Below are positions 53,648 to 63,848 of a DNA stretch of 64,000 bases, in pieces; position 1 is the stretch's first letter; every line of letters starts with the position of its first letter. The stretch spans positions 6,262,001 to 6,326,000 of the forward strand of contig OX377202.1 of assembly GCA_947396885.1 (NCBI GenBank), read 5' to 3'. The notes below the pieces were generated by a model that saw only the letters and a program-made list of their open reading frames with translations, was not told the DNA's origin and did no database searches. This DNA is from Heligmosomoides polygyrus polygyrus (taxonomy: Eukaryota; Nematoda; Chromadorea; Rhabditida; Heligmosomidae). Position numbers and translations under genes: made by a program.

Positions 53648-53767
53648 GGATAAAGGACAGCGTTTCTCAACCCCTTTTAGGACGACCATGCATTCTATTT
53701 CTAAGGGATGTAGTGGAGGAGATTTGAATGCGTACTTGGTCACACATGACTTGCGGTGGCCAGAAAA
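53648..53767 (-). mobile_element. 5'-truncated SINE fragment
   Basis: Reverse-oriented tail (GGATAAAGGACAGCG) and 3' body (GAATGCGTACTTGGTCACAC). Head missing. Confidence 0.75.
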
Positions 53768-54327
53768 TGGACATGTCAGTGGACTGTTCTTCGCTACATC
53801 TACCGACTCTTGTTCTGATTTGGAAGGTGCTCAGTTTGACTTCAAACGTGCGCAGTTTTCTTTGAAAAGAGGGTCCAGAATGACGTTCCCGCCATGAGGA
53901 AGCTTCTTAAGGTCTCTCTCTCCATTCAAATCAGCCAGTTTTTGAAGCTGAAGCAACATCCAGAAGAAAAAAAGAAGAGCTCAATGCCCTTCTGTGAACA
54001 AAGAATGTCTGCGATCCGGTTTCTCTAGACAGCCGAAAAATCACAAGGAGACACCAGTTTCTTCTGCCTAGGCCCAAGTGCCACCACAGGCTCCTTTCAA
54101 ACTTTCGTTTTATCAGCGGGGATTAACTGACCGAAAGCCTCTCTCTTATCTACGACGGCACTTTTTTTCTGAACACTTCAGTGGACGTCGTCTGATAGTC
54201 AGGGCGAAGGTAGCACATGTTCTCTGTTGTTTTCGCTATCGCTCCCTACTTATGCTTCTGATTACGTTCCGAAGGCAGGGCTCGGTGCGGTGATCGCTGC
54301 CAAACCTTACCAAAGCCGGTCCAACTT
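53768..54327. other. Upstream region of trehalase 2, no clear promoter
   Basis: No recognisable TATA box or conserved element was seen before the first Met codons. Remnants of the GTGCTCAGTTTGACTTC type occur at 53825-53880. Confidence 0.35.
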
Positions 54328-57300
54328 TTGAACCGCCGATTGCGGATCTCATTTCGACATATGCCGTCCAACTTGGAGCATTTTCAGGCAATAATGGGAC
54401 ACTGCGTGTTGGCCGACGCGTTGCTGATGAGCCTGTTGTTCGCAGGCTTACGCGCTCTGCCGTCCCCAGCCCATGACCGGAGTCATGGGTCTACTCGAAG
54501 TGCAGATAGTCTACTCGAACTGGACCGAGATGAGAATGTGAGTTCAGCGATCGCGGATTCTTTTTAAAACCGGCACACTGCATCCTTTACGCTCGACGAA
54601 CGCGACGAAGTACATTCCACTTTTATGTCGATCAGGGATCGGATTCGTCAACGACTTACATACCTTTAACAGAGAATTCACAGCGGAAAACTCAAATAAC
54701 GCAGCTTATCGAGCGATATGGTGAGCGAAAAGCCGCGTCATCTGAGTTTTCCGCTGTGAATTCTCTGTTAAAGGTATGTAAGTCGTTGATGAATTCGACC
54801 ACTGGATACTTTTCAAATCAAATAGGGCCCTCTTCTAAGCAACCGGAAACTCCACAAAAGGCCCCGTCTGCAGAGTTCCGTGGACTACTTCTAAGTCCAG
54901 TCCCTTATCAGCCACAAGCATCCTCCCACGCATTAAAATCAATTCTTTACTTTCAGCTCGTGTCCCTTCAACTCGCTGCACCACCAAGAATCATCGCCCA
55001 CCTGCCCACTGTTGGACAGAAGGACAAAGTGGAGGTCTGCGACGAGTTCAACGCTCCCGGACGCTACATGATCTACTGCAGCGGGAAGCTGCTGCAAGCC
55101 GTGATGGCTGTGAGGCTCTACAACGACTCGAAGACGTTCGTCGACAAGCCGATAAAGGAGGGCCGCGTCGGCAGTCAGATTCTGAGCGAGTTCGAGAAGA
55201 AATTCCCGCAGCCCGTCCATCAAATACCACGAGCCGACGTGAAGAAGTTTGTCGACGAAAACTTTGACGAGGAAGGATATGAGTTACAGAGGTAACGATT
55301 ACCATTCATGGTAGCTGCCAGGTCCGAGTCTCTCGGCATTGAGCGATGTCGGCTTGTTCACTGGAGTGTTGACGTCAGATTCGAGATTGTAAGCTTTGTT
55401 GACTGACGTTTCGTTGGGCGTTCTTCAGAGTTTCAAACCTGAGTTTAGTTACCCAAGTTTGAGCCTGAGGAAGGCGAACCCGGCGAAATGTCGGTCAAAA
55501 CGCTTACCAACAATTCCGAGTTTGACCATGAAATGATCTCAGGTGTATGCCTGATCGACGAAGGTGAACACTGCTGCGAGAATCTCCATCCTTCAAATAG
55601 TAGAGAAATACGTTCACTTTTTGCAAAGATCTTGAACCTTCCGAGTTAGGGGGCAGAAAGCTTTCTATGGAATCGCACCTTCTCACAGCACTGTAGTTTC
55701 CCAACAATGAATATGCAAAAAATGCAAAAATACTGTATCGAAAACGCCGATCAGGTACTGTTTGTATGCCTTGCAGTATTTTTGCATTTTTTACTGCAAA
55801 TTCAACGTTTGGAAGCTAGTGCGACTGTGCAATTCCGTAGTGAACTATCGAGGCCCCTAACTCGGCAGAATCAAGGACTTTGCAGAAAGGGAACCAGCTT
55901 CTCTGATATATGAAAAATGGAGATTTCACGGATCCGTTTTCGACGTTCTGACGTATGCCTGAGGAGCGGTAGGTCGGAACGACCCAAGTGTTGTATCGCA
56001 AAGAAAATCGCCTCTCTCTGGGAAACAACAAAGTGCAAATATCTCGACCCCAATACAACTCTGCGCAGAATTAGGGACGACGGAATTTGGGCCGTTGGCG
56101 GCGTTAGCCCCGTCTGCCTGTTCGTAAAAGCCGGGCCCAAATAGGCCGAGAACAGTGACGACGGTCGAGCAGCGGTGGCGCAGTGGATAGAGAAGCGGCG
56201 TGGTAAGACGGAGTGGTTTGTAGTTCGAGGATCCTGTGGTGCCACATTTTTGCACTTCCAAAAAAAATCGCCACAATCAACCAAAGCACTCTGTATAGAA
56301 TCGCAAGGAAAAGGACGCCAGCAAGGAAACCTGGCTCACAGGTACTATCTTGCTTACACGACTCCAGAGATGGAACAGTTTCTTCGCCTAAACGTAGCCC
56401 ATTGAGGTTATTTAAGGCGCTGATCACTTATGTAAGCAATTAACTCGGCGTAATCACTTGAAATTTCAAAACAAGCCTTACATAAGTGATCAGCGCCTCA
56501 AATAAACTCTCTAGGCTACGTTTAGGCGAAGAAACTTCCATCTCTGGAGTCGTGTAAGCAAGGTAGTACCTGTGAGCCAGGTTTCCTTGCTGGTGTCCTT
56601 TTTCTTGCGATTCTACGCAGAGTGCTTTGGTTGATTGTGGCGAACCTTTTTTGGTAGAGAAAAAACGTGGCACCACAGGATCCTCGAACTACAATCCACT
56701 TCGTCTCTGTCCGCTGCGCCACCACTGGTCGACCATCGTCACTATTTCCACCCTACTTGAGCCCGATCTCTGCATGCAGACAGAGAGCTAGCGCCTCTAA
56801 CGGCCCAACTTCCGCCGTCCCAGAGTTGCACTGGGGTATTTGCAGAGAAATACTTGCATTACACACTTGAGCTGTTCCGACCTACTCAGGACAATTTGCG
56901 TTTGAAACCGTGAACCAACCGTTTTGAAACCCGTTGGTTAGTAAGCGACCATGAAAGGGTTTGGAACTGAGCACGAGAGGGCGGCCACACCCCTCGCTGC
57001 GCAATAGCAACACGCTGCGGGGGCGTGGCCTCTTTTCGTGCTTGGTTACAAACCCTTTCACGGTCGGTTACTAACCAACGGGTTTCAAACCGGTTGGTTC
57101 ACGGCTTCAAAGGCAAATTTGTCTGAGTATGGTTGAGATACTGTCGCGTGACCCGATACCAGGTTCCTGGTTCGGATTTCCCGCCCAGGCCAACCAAGCC
57201 TTCCATCCCTCGGAGGTCGCTGAATTGGTACCAGACTTGTCTGGGAAGGATAAAGCGCTGACTTGTTCATCGCTGGCCACCGCAAGTCATTGTATGGCCA

Positions 57301-60300
57301 AATACGCATTCATGTCGCGTCCACGACATCCCGTAGAAGTAGAATGCGCTGGCGCATCCCAAAGGGGATTGAGTAACGCCGTCCTTTATCCTTATCCTTA
57401 TGGTTGAGATAGTCTCCTGACGAGACAATTCGCAGGTGGATTCAACATCCCATGAACAGCTTCATTGTTCGCTTTCGAAAATCAGCCAACTCCTTGATAT
57501 AATCCTGTCCTGTTTCAGCTGCAAACTCGCCGATTGGGTACAGTATCCGCCGAAATTCAAGAGCATCGTGGACTACAATATGCGGATGTTCGCACTGAAG
57601 CTGAACGTCATCTGGAAGGAACTGTGTCGCGAGGTGAAACCCGAAGTGAAGGATTCACCGGAACGTTTCTCGCTTCTCCACGTGCCGTATCCGTTCGTCG
57701 TTCCCGGCGGACGATTTCGTGAATTCTACTATTGGGACGCTTACTGGATTGTGAAGGGACTCATCGCTTCCAATCTGACGGATACAGCGAAGAGTATGAT
57801 CCTTAACTTCGCGCACATCATCGACACCTACGGTTTCATACCGAATGGCGGCAGAGTCTACTACCTGAGACGATCACAGCCGCCCTTGTTCTCGCCGATG
57901 GTTTACGAGTATTATCAGGCAACCAGAGACAAGGACCTCGTTCGCGAAATGCTGCCCATCATGGAGAAGGAGCAGGCTTTTTGGAATCGGAATCGTTCGT
58001 TAAATATTCAGCTGGACGGAGAAAACATCACGGTGTACCAGTACCGCACTCCTTCCACAGTTCCTAGGTAGGTTTCCTTGGGTTAGAAGCGGAGTTAGAC
58101 ACAGGAGGTTCTCACCAGGGAACGCCTTCGGCTTCCCTTGGAAGTTTAGGCAGGGACCTATGCCATGTGAAACAGCTTGAAACGCTGATTACAAATATGT
58201 AGACCAAATTTGCTACATGGATCTCCTAAGCGAGTACTGGATGGTGAAAGTTAGCATTGTCAACATCACATATATCGTGCGCTGATGAAGCGTTGTCCAA
58301 TCAGCGCAGCTTCTGCCAGTAGCGGAGGCGGCGCAGTGGTAGTGTTCTCGCATTGCAGGAAAGTGGTCACGGGTTCGGAGCCCATCAACGGTGGTGTTTT
58401 TGCGTTTTGTGATTTATCATCACTGACATCCTTTATCCCCATTTTCAACACAATTTTGAACAAACGCCTGGTAATCATTATTCTATACCTTTTTCGAGCT
58501 CTTTGAAAGTGGAACGATAACAAATTTTTTTAATTTTCACGTGAGATAAGTCAAAATCAAATGCCAGATCTACTAATCAGTGTCCTAAATAACCCCATGC
58601 ACAAAGTTTGGGCGAAATTGGTGCTTATCACCTCATCACCCTCACTTTTATCTTCGTTAACCTGCCAAAAGAAGGCGGAAATTCGGAAACCAGTGTCAGA
58701 TCCTTGGTCACTGATGGCCAAGGTGCGAGCCTAGATCTAGAATCAAGGCTTGAAGCAAGTTTGTGAGCACTAAATTTCGCCTACACATTTTTTTTTTGTT
58801 ATTTGGAGTGCTGATCACGAATCTGACACTGGTTTCCGAATTTCCGCCTTCTTATGGCAGGTTCACGAAGGTAAGTGAGTGTGATGAGGTGATAAGCACC
58901 AATTTCGCCCAAACTTTGTGCATGGGGGTTGCTTGGGGTGCAGGTCACGACTTTAGCATCCGATTAGGACTTATCTTACATGAAAATCAAAATTTTCTTA
59001 TGACTCTAATTTCAAAGAGCTAGAAAGTGGTATATGATAGTCGTTTCCAGGCGTTTGTTCAAAAAAGTGTTGGAAATGAGGATAAAAAGTGTCAGTGATG
59101 ATAAATCACAAAATGCAAAAATACCAGCATCGATGGGTACCGAACCTCTGACCACCTTCCTGCAAAGCGAGAGCACTACCACTGCGCCGCCTTCGCTACT
59201 GGCAGAAGCTGCGCTGATTGGTCCACGCTTCATCAGCGCACGATATATGCAGTTGACAATGCTAACTTTCACCGGCCGGTACTCGCTTAGGAGATCCATG
59301 TAGCAGACATGGTCTATATATTTGTAATCAGCGTTTCAAGCTCTTTCTCATGCCATAGGTCCCTGCCTAAGTTTCATAGAAAGCAGAAGGCATTCCCTGA
59401 TCAGTCTTCCGAAGCCTCTGAAGTGCCTAATTGCGAAGGATTTCAGGCCGGAGTCTTACCGCGAGGACACTTTTCACGCTGAAAGGCTTCTCGACACGAA
59501 CCGAAAACGCCAGTTCTACCAGGACATTGCCAGTGCGGCCGAGTCCGGCTGGGATTTCTCCACACGGTGGTTCGCCGACAACAAATCACTCACCTCTATC
59601 GAGACTACTAACATACTACCTGTTGATCTCAACGCTTTCATCTGCTACAATATGCACATCATAGGCAACCTGCATGGCGAAGTCGGTGAGTGCTTCTACG
59701 TCCAAGTCACAACCAGGAGCCAGATTCATCAACCGCTCACCGGCCCGCAACGGTGAAAAGTACCGAAAAGCCCCTGACATGAGTTTCATCCGGGTTTGGG
59801 ATGACATTCATCAGGCTTAGCGGTATTTTTCGCCGTTACCTGCCGGCAAGCGGTTGATGTATTTGGACCCAGCAGTGCCCCTAGTGCAAGGTGAATCTCC
59901 GAGAAATTCAGGAAACCAGCACAAGAGCTCCGCATGGCTGATGGACTACATCAAGTTTCGCGAGAATTTCGGGAAGGTCTTCTGGGTGCAGAAGGCTAAA
60001 GGCTGGTACGACTACAACCTTCGCACTCAGCAACATAACACTGACTTCTACGCATCGATGGCTGTGCCGCTCTTCACACAGTGCTACGAGCCGCTGAGTA
60101 TTGCGAAAAGTGACGACTTGTACTCCAAAATGGAAGAAATGGGAGTGTTCAGCTACAAGGGAGGAATACCCACCAGGTGAGAAGACATAGAACAAGGCTT
60201 CGCCCACTGTTTTTGCCAAAAAAAGTGCAGAACGTCGTTTCAATGATATTATTATGGTAATAAAGAGGGCTAGAAGGCAGTGAGGAACAATATCGGCCGT

Positions 60301-62865
60301 ACCTTCTGATCTTTGAGCGAAAGGAAAAACGCGAAAAAAAAACGCCTCTCCTGCCACTGAGCCGGATTCATCAACGACTTACAAGAATTTAACAAAGAAT
60401 TCACTGCGGAAAACTCAGATAACGCGGCTTATCAAGCAAGATGGTGAGCGATAAGCCGCGTTATCTGAGTTTTCCTCTGTGAATTCTCTGTTAAAGTTAG
60501 GTAAGTCGTTGATGAATCCGAGCCACTTTTTGATAGCGCGCTTCAGACTGCGGAAAAATTGAAAAATACATCCGATATTTGGAATCAGCATCAAATGATC
60601 TACCCGAATGAAGAGAAAAACGCCCAGTAAATGTTTAAAATGTTGACTCGATGAGCTAGGTGGTGGCTTCTGAACATTACTGCCTAATATTATTCTGCAT
60701 TTGACTGTGAAATACTTTGAAAAGACAGTATCCGTCGAAACTACAGTAAGATATAGGAATAAGTTTTACAAATATCCCACCAGGGTGCCAGATTCATCAA
60801 CCGCTTACCGGCCGGCAATGGTGAAACGTAGCGCCAAACGATGACGAATCTATATCAGGGGGTTTGGCGGTACTTTTCACCGCTACCGTCCGGTAAGCAG
60901 CGGTTGATGAATCTGGCCCTAGATGAATATACAGGGTGTCTCAAAAAATGTATACACTGTTTGAAAAATGATGACTTTGCTTACAGTGAAGTACTAAAGA
61001 TGTTAAGCGTTCTTACGAAAGCTTAAGAAAATAGAAATTTTCTGACGTGTATGCGGTATGGAATGCGCCATGCACTCGTCTGATATTTTGCATTTTACAC
61101 TCGATTGATGGTGTTTCGCTTGAATACTTGTTACGATTTCTTCACAAAGTGGTCGTTTCGGTTCATTTGTGCTTCCTTTAGGGTTCAAAAATTAAAAACA
61201 CACTACCACTTGCGGAAAATGCAGGGTATCCCAAAAAATGCAAGTACGGTTTGAAAGGTTCTAACATTGTTGCTGGTGAAGCTTTTGAAGACGTTTGAGA
61301 CTCATAAGAAAGCTCATGGTAACGAGACTTCTGCGGCATGTAGAGAGTCAAGATTGCGTCATGTCCCGGCCCGAAACCTTGAATTTCCGACTCGATTGAT
61401 TGTGCATGGGCTGAATGCTTGTTGCCATCTTGTTACTACTTGGCCAGACTGAACTGTGCTGTGCTTCTTTTATCGTTCAAAACTTGGCCATTACGAAAAG
61501 ATACGTGACATGCGAGTACAATTTAAATGTGAGCAGGAGCCTCATTTTCAGAGACGGATTCTGTGGAGTGGTAAAGCCATATTCAAGCTGAAAAAGAGGT
61601 TAGTCGGCATAATTACAGCTACTGGGCGAAGGAAAACGTTAAAAGAAGCACGGCACAGATTAATCTGGACAAGTAGGAACAAGATTGTAACAAACATTCA
61701 GACCATGCACAATCAATCGAGTCGGAAATTCAAGGTTTCGGGCCGGTACATGGCGCAATCTTGACTATCTGCACGCCACAGAAGTCTCGTTACCATGCGC
61801 TTTCGTATGAGTCTCAAACGTCTTCAAAAGCTTCACCAGCAGCAATGTTAGAAAACTTCAAATGCTACCAGCATTTTTTAGGGTGCCCTACACTTTTCGC
61901 AAGACATAGTGTGCTTTTAAGCTTTAAACCTTAAAAGAAGCACAAATCAATCGATACGTCCACCTTGTGAAGAAATTATAACAAGTATTCAAGCAGAACA
62001 CAATCAATCGAGTGTAAAACGCAACATTTCAGACGAGTGCATGGCGCTTTCTCTACCTCCCATATGTCATGAAATTTCTATTCTTATAAGCTTTCATATG
62101 AGCCTTTAACCTCTTCAGTGTCTTGACTGCGAGCAAAGTTATCACCTTTCAAACAATGTACACTTTTTTGAGACACCTGTATTTCTAATCCAGGTTGGAT
62201 CCTAAATATATATTTTAGAAGGTATTTTATGTTATTCTTGCCCTAAATCCTCAAAAAAGCAACGATTCCTTCCAGTCTAATCCAAGGCGATCAGCAGTGG
62301 GACTTCCCGAACGGATGGAGCCCGTTGAATCACATGATCGTCGAAGGACTTCGGAAATCCGATGATCCTCGGTAAGCCGTTCTTCTTCTAATTCAGACAC
62401 TGGAAGAGGTCACCTGCAGGTGACAAATGGGTGAACTAGCATTGCACCTGTAGGTTACCCGCCCCATCGCGAAAGCTTGACCCAATCGATTGCACGGGGG
62501 CGTGTGAACCTGTAGTTCACCTACATATCGCGTTGCGTATCACGCGAGCGGCGAAATGACCGGTAGTAGACCGCTCACTGAAACTCCGCACCAAAATAGC
62601 CCCCACAGTCACCTGTGACGTCAAAATACGTCATTTTCACCTGCAGGTGACCTCTCCCAGTGTCTGAGAAGCGTCGAACAGTAACCGTCCACTGATGAAA
62701 TTCCATGCTCCGACTTCCAGAATGCAACAGAAGGCCTTCGTCCTCGCCCAGAAGTGGCTCCTCGGCAACCTCCATGTATTCGAGAACGACCAGGCCATGT
62801 GGGAGAAGTACGACGTCGTCTCCTCAGAACCAAGGCTCGGAAGCGGTGGAGAGTATGACGTCCAG
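54328..62865 (+). CDS. tre: Trehalase paralogue 2, exons 1-7 (last exon outside window)
   Basis: Family-37 trehalase, predicted secreted or surface-anchored. Exons: 54328-54537, 54957-55291, 57519-58067, 59447-59685, 59891-60176, 62276-62371 and 62721-62865. All seven agree in phase and give 620 codons. Exon 1 has several Met; residue 23 (MGHCVLADALLMSLLFAG) starts the best signal peptide. Exon 2 has MIYCSGKLLQAV and DSKTFVDKPIK. Exon 3 has signature 1, PGGRFREFYYWDAY (about residues 244-257), and NGGRVYYLRRSQPP. Exon 4 has PESYRED and AAESGWDFSTRW, with the presumed catalytic acid at Asp401. Exon 5 has WYDYNL. Exon 6 has signature 2, QWDFPNGW (548-554). Exon 7 has MWEKYDV and GGEYDVQ. The final exon (GFGW..., stop) should lie after 64000. 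Introns carry MITEs, palindromes and a SINE. No disabling mutation was seen. Confidence 0.93.
54634..54800. mobile_element. GATTCGTCAACG MITE in trehalase-2 intron 1
   Basis: Long near-perfect stem: CATACCTTTAACAGAGAATT against AATTCTCTGTTAAAGGTATG. It lies 160 bp before the exon-2 acceptor. Confidence 0.88.
55595..55912. mobile_element. ~320-bp palindrome in trehalase-2 intron 2
   Basis: Matched arms: CTTCCGAGTTAGGGGGC against GCCCCTAACTCGGCAG, and CAAAAAATGCAAAAATACTG against CAGTATTTTTGCATTTTT-type sequence. Relative of 37487-37785. Confidence 0.75.
55958..56890. mobile_element. Palindrome with convergent tRNA-like units (f)
   Basis: Ends CTGAGGAGCGGTAGGTCGGA and CCGACCTACTCAGG. The + strand unit (about 56172-56246) has GGTGGCGCAGTGGATAGAG and AGTTCGAGGATCC. 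The - strand unit (about 56667-56726) is its inverted copy. The centre contains further complementary stretches (AAGTGATCAGCGCC and GGCGCTGATCACTT). Outer arms match the smaller palindrome at 19115-19550. Confidence 0.85.
56891..57121. mobile_element. GTTTGAAACCG hairpin MITE
   Basis: AACCAACCGTTTTGAAACCC against GGGTTTCAAACCGGTTGGTT, extended by ACCATGAAAGGGTTT and AAACCCTTTCACGGT. The loop carries GGGCGGCCACACCCC / GGGGGCGTGGCC. About 230 bp, adjacent to the preceding palindrome. Confidence 0.85.
57141..57398 (+). mobile_element. 5'-shortened SINE with 13-bp TSD, 120 bp before exon 3
   Basis: Flanked by TATGGTTGAGATA at 57128-57140 and 57399-57411. It lacks the first ~40 bases of the tRNA-like head, including the A box, but keeps the B-box region and (TTATCC) tail. 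Intact TSDs show it was inserted already truncated. Confidence 0.92.
58113..59401. mobile_element. 1.29-kb palindrome with convergent tRNA-Gly-like units (g), trehalase-2 intron 3
   Basis: It fills most of the intron 58068-59446. Ends include CAGGGAACGCCTTCGGCTTC and its diverged complement; arms are about 400-500 bp. The + strand unit at about 58326-58384 (GGCGCAGTGGTAGTGTTCTC, CGGGTTCGGAGCCC) resembles tRNA-Gly. The - strand unit at about 59134-59192 is its inverted partner. Both point inward. The spacer includes further inverted GGTGCTTATCACCTCATCAC sequence. Confidence 0.85.
59716..59870. mobile_element. GATTCATCAACCG MITE in trehalase-2 intron 4
   Basis: Ends GAGCCAGATTCATCAACCG and GGTTGATGTATTTGGACCC, with the right end partly decayed. 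The paralogous intron (904-940) is 37 nt and has no such insert. Confidence 0.82.
60361..60524. mobile_element. GATTCATCAACG MITE in trehalase-2 intron 5
   Basis: Near-perfect stem with AACTCAGATAACGCGGCTTA against TAAGCCGCGTTATCTGAGTT. Closest to 54634-54800. Confidence 0.88.
60784..60920. mobile_element. GATTCATCAACCG MITE
   Basis: Ends GTGCCAGATTCATCAACCG and GGTTGATGAATCTGGCCC, with GCTTACCGGCCGGCAATGG against CCGTCCGGTAAGCAGC inside. It abuts the next element. Confidence 0.85.
60932..62179. mobile_element. TA-flanked CAGGGTGTC foldback in trehalase-2 intron 5
   Basis: CAGGGTGTCTCAAAAAATG at the left, TTTTTTGAGACACCTG at the right, and TA outside both (60930-60931, 62180-62181). The interior is inverted arms around a centre near 61550. 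It ends 95 bp before the exon-6 acceptor at 62275. Same family as 13987-15436. Confidence 0.88.
62394..62666. mobile_element. CAGACACTGG MITE in trehalase-2 intron 6, absent from paralogue
   Basis: The 30-bp TIRs begin CAGACACTGGAAGAGGTCAC and differ at one position. The matching intron of trehalase 1 (3537-3606) runs CTTCTTCTAAGCGTCGAACA without the insert, giving an empty site. Confidence 0.93.
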
Positions 62866-63287
62866 GTGAGGGCATACAAAGCGCTGTTGGTAAGGCTAGT
62901 AAGGATAGATCTGCATCACTAACTTGAGCTGTAGGACCTTACGAAAGTCCCTGTCGTTTTTTCAACATTTTATTCTGAATTTCGCTGTAAGCTTTTCCAT
63001 ACTGTTATTTGCCATTCGAAAGAAAATAATCTTCTCTATCAGAACGTCTATTTCGCCTTTTTCCCAATTCGATTTATGTCAATTTTTCGATCATTAAAGT
63101 TGAATTTCCAAAAAGGAACCTGACCTTCGTTCGACAAAATTCAGCATGACTTCCTTTGATTTTTTTTTAAATTCGCCTGTCACAAAAGAGGTACATGCTT
63201 TTTAGAAATTTTATGAACACTTTGTTTTCTTAAGAAAAAATAGTGGTTTAGAGCCTATACTAGAGTGCAGAAAGTCAGCAGCTTTTA
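62866..63287. other. Trehalase-2 intron 7, start
   Basis: Follows the donor GTGAGG. No exon beginning with the GFGW motif was found up to 64000, so this is read as intron, like the 3.6-kb intron of trehalase 1. Confidence 0.6.
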
Positions 63288-63421
63288 GGCCCCGTTTATA
63301 CTTCGACTCCCAGCGACGCGACGCCACGTATTGTGGCCACATTGATCGGGCGACGCGATCGATCAATTTGGCCACTACACATGCCGTCGCGTCGCTCGGC
63401 GTCGGAAGTATAAACAGGGCC
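63288..63421. mobile_element. GTTTATACTTC MITE with TTA duplication
   Basis: GGCCCCGTTTATACTTCGAC and GAAGTATAAACAGGGCC are inverted, and TTA flanks both sides (63285-63287, 63422-63424). PIF/Harbinger-like by TSD and terminal GGCC. GC-rich stem with GCGACGCGACGCC. Confidence 0.88.
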
Positions 63422-63439
63422 TTAGAACATAAAATAAGG

Positions 63440-63780
63440 GGTCGCGCCATGCACTCGTCTAGCTCACCGCGAGTTTCATTTGATTGATAGTATAAATGCT
63501 GCTTACTTGAAAAAGCAAAGTGAAGAACTGTGTGCTTCTTATAAATATTTCTGCTGTACCGTTGGTAAGTGTGTAACTCCACTCGAACAAAACTTTTACT
63601 GTCAACCGAAGGAAAGTCGCGGGACATACTGGACGAATGTATGGCGCCATTTTTCTTTTAGCACTTAAAATTCCCGCCTTTTCGCGCTTCAAAATAAACT
63701 TCAAACTCCATTATTTTTGCTTGATAAGATAAAAATTTTATAAAAATTCAAACAATGTGTTTAAATATCGCGGCAGGTGA
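63440..63780. repeat. Foldback-family fragment
   Basis: GCGCCATGCACTCGTCTAGC and GACGAATGTATGGCGCC lie in inverted positions with TTTGATTGATAGTATAAATG between. Same family as 42485-43435. Confidence 0.6.
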
Positions 63781-63848
63781 ATTTTTTTCAAAATCACGGA
63801 AATCCATACGAAATTTCCTTTGGGCAAAAGGTTATTCTAACCCTCTTA

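Noticed and set aside
54756..54956. Upstream in-frame Met before trehalase-2 exon 2
   Set aside because: The segment overlaps a MITE and ends in a TTTCAG acceptor. Exon 1 at 54328-54537 joins in phase 0 and gives a signal peptide.
36214..59192. True tRNA genes
   Set aside because: The tRNA-like units lack a complete cloverleaf by eye and occur as inverted pairs in repeats, so I call them tRNA-derived.
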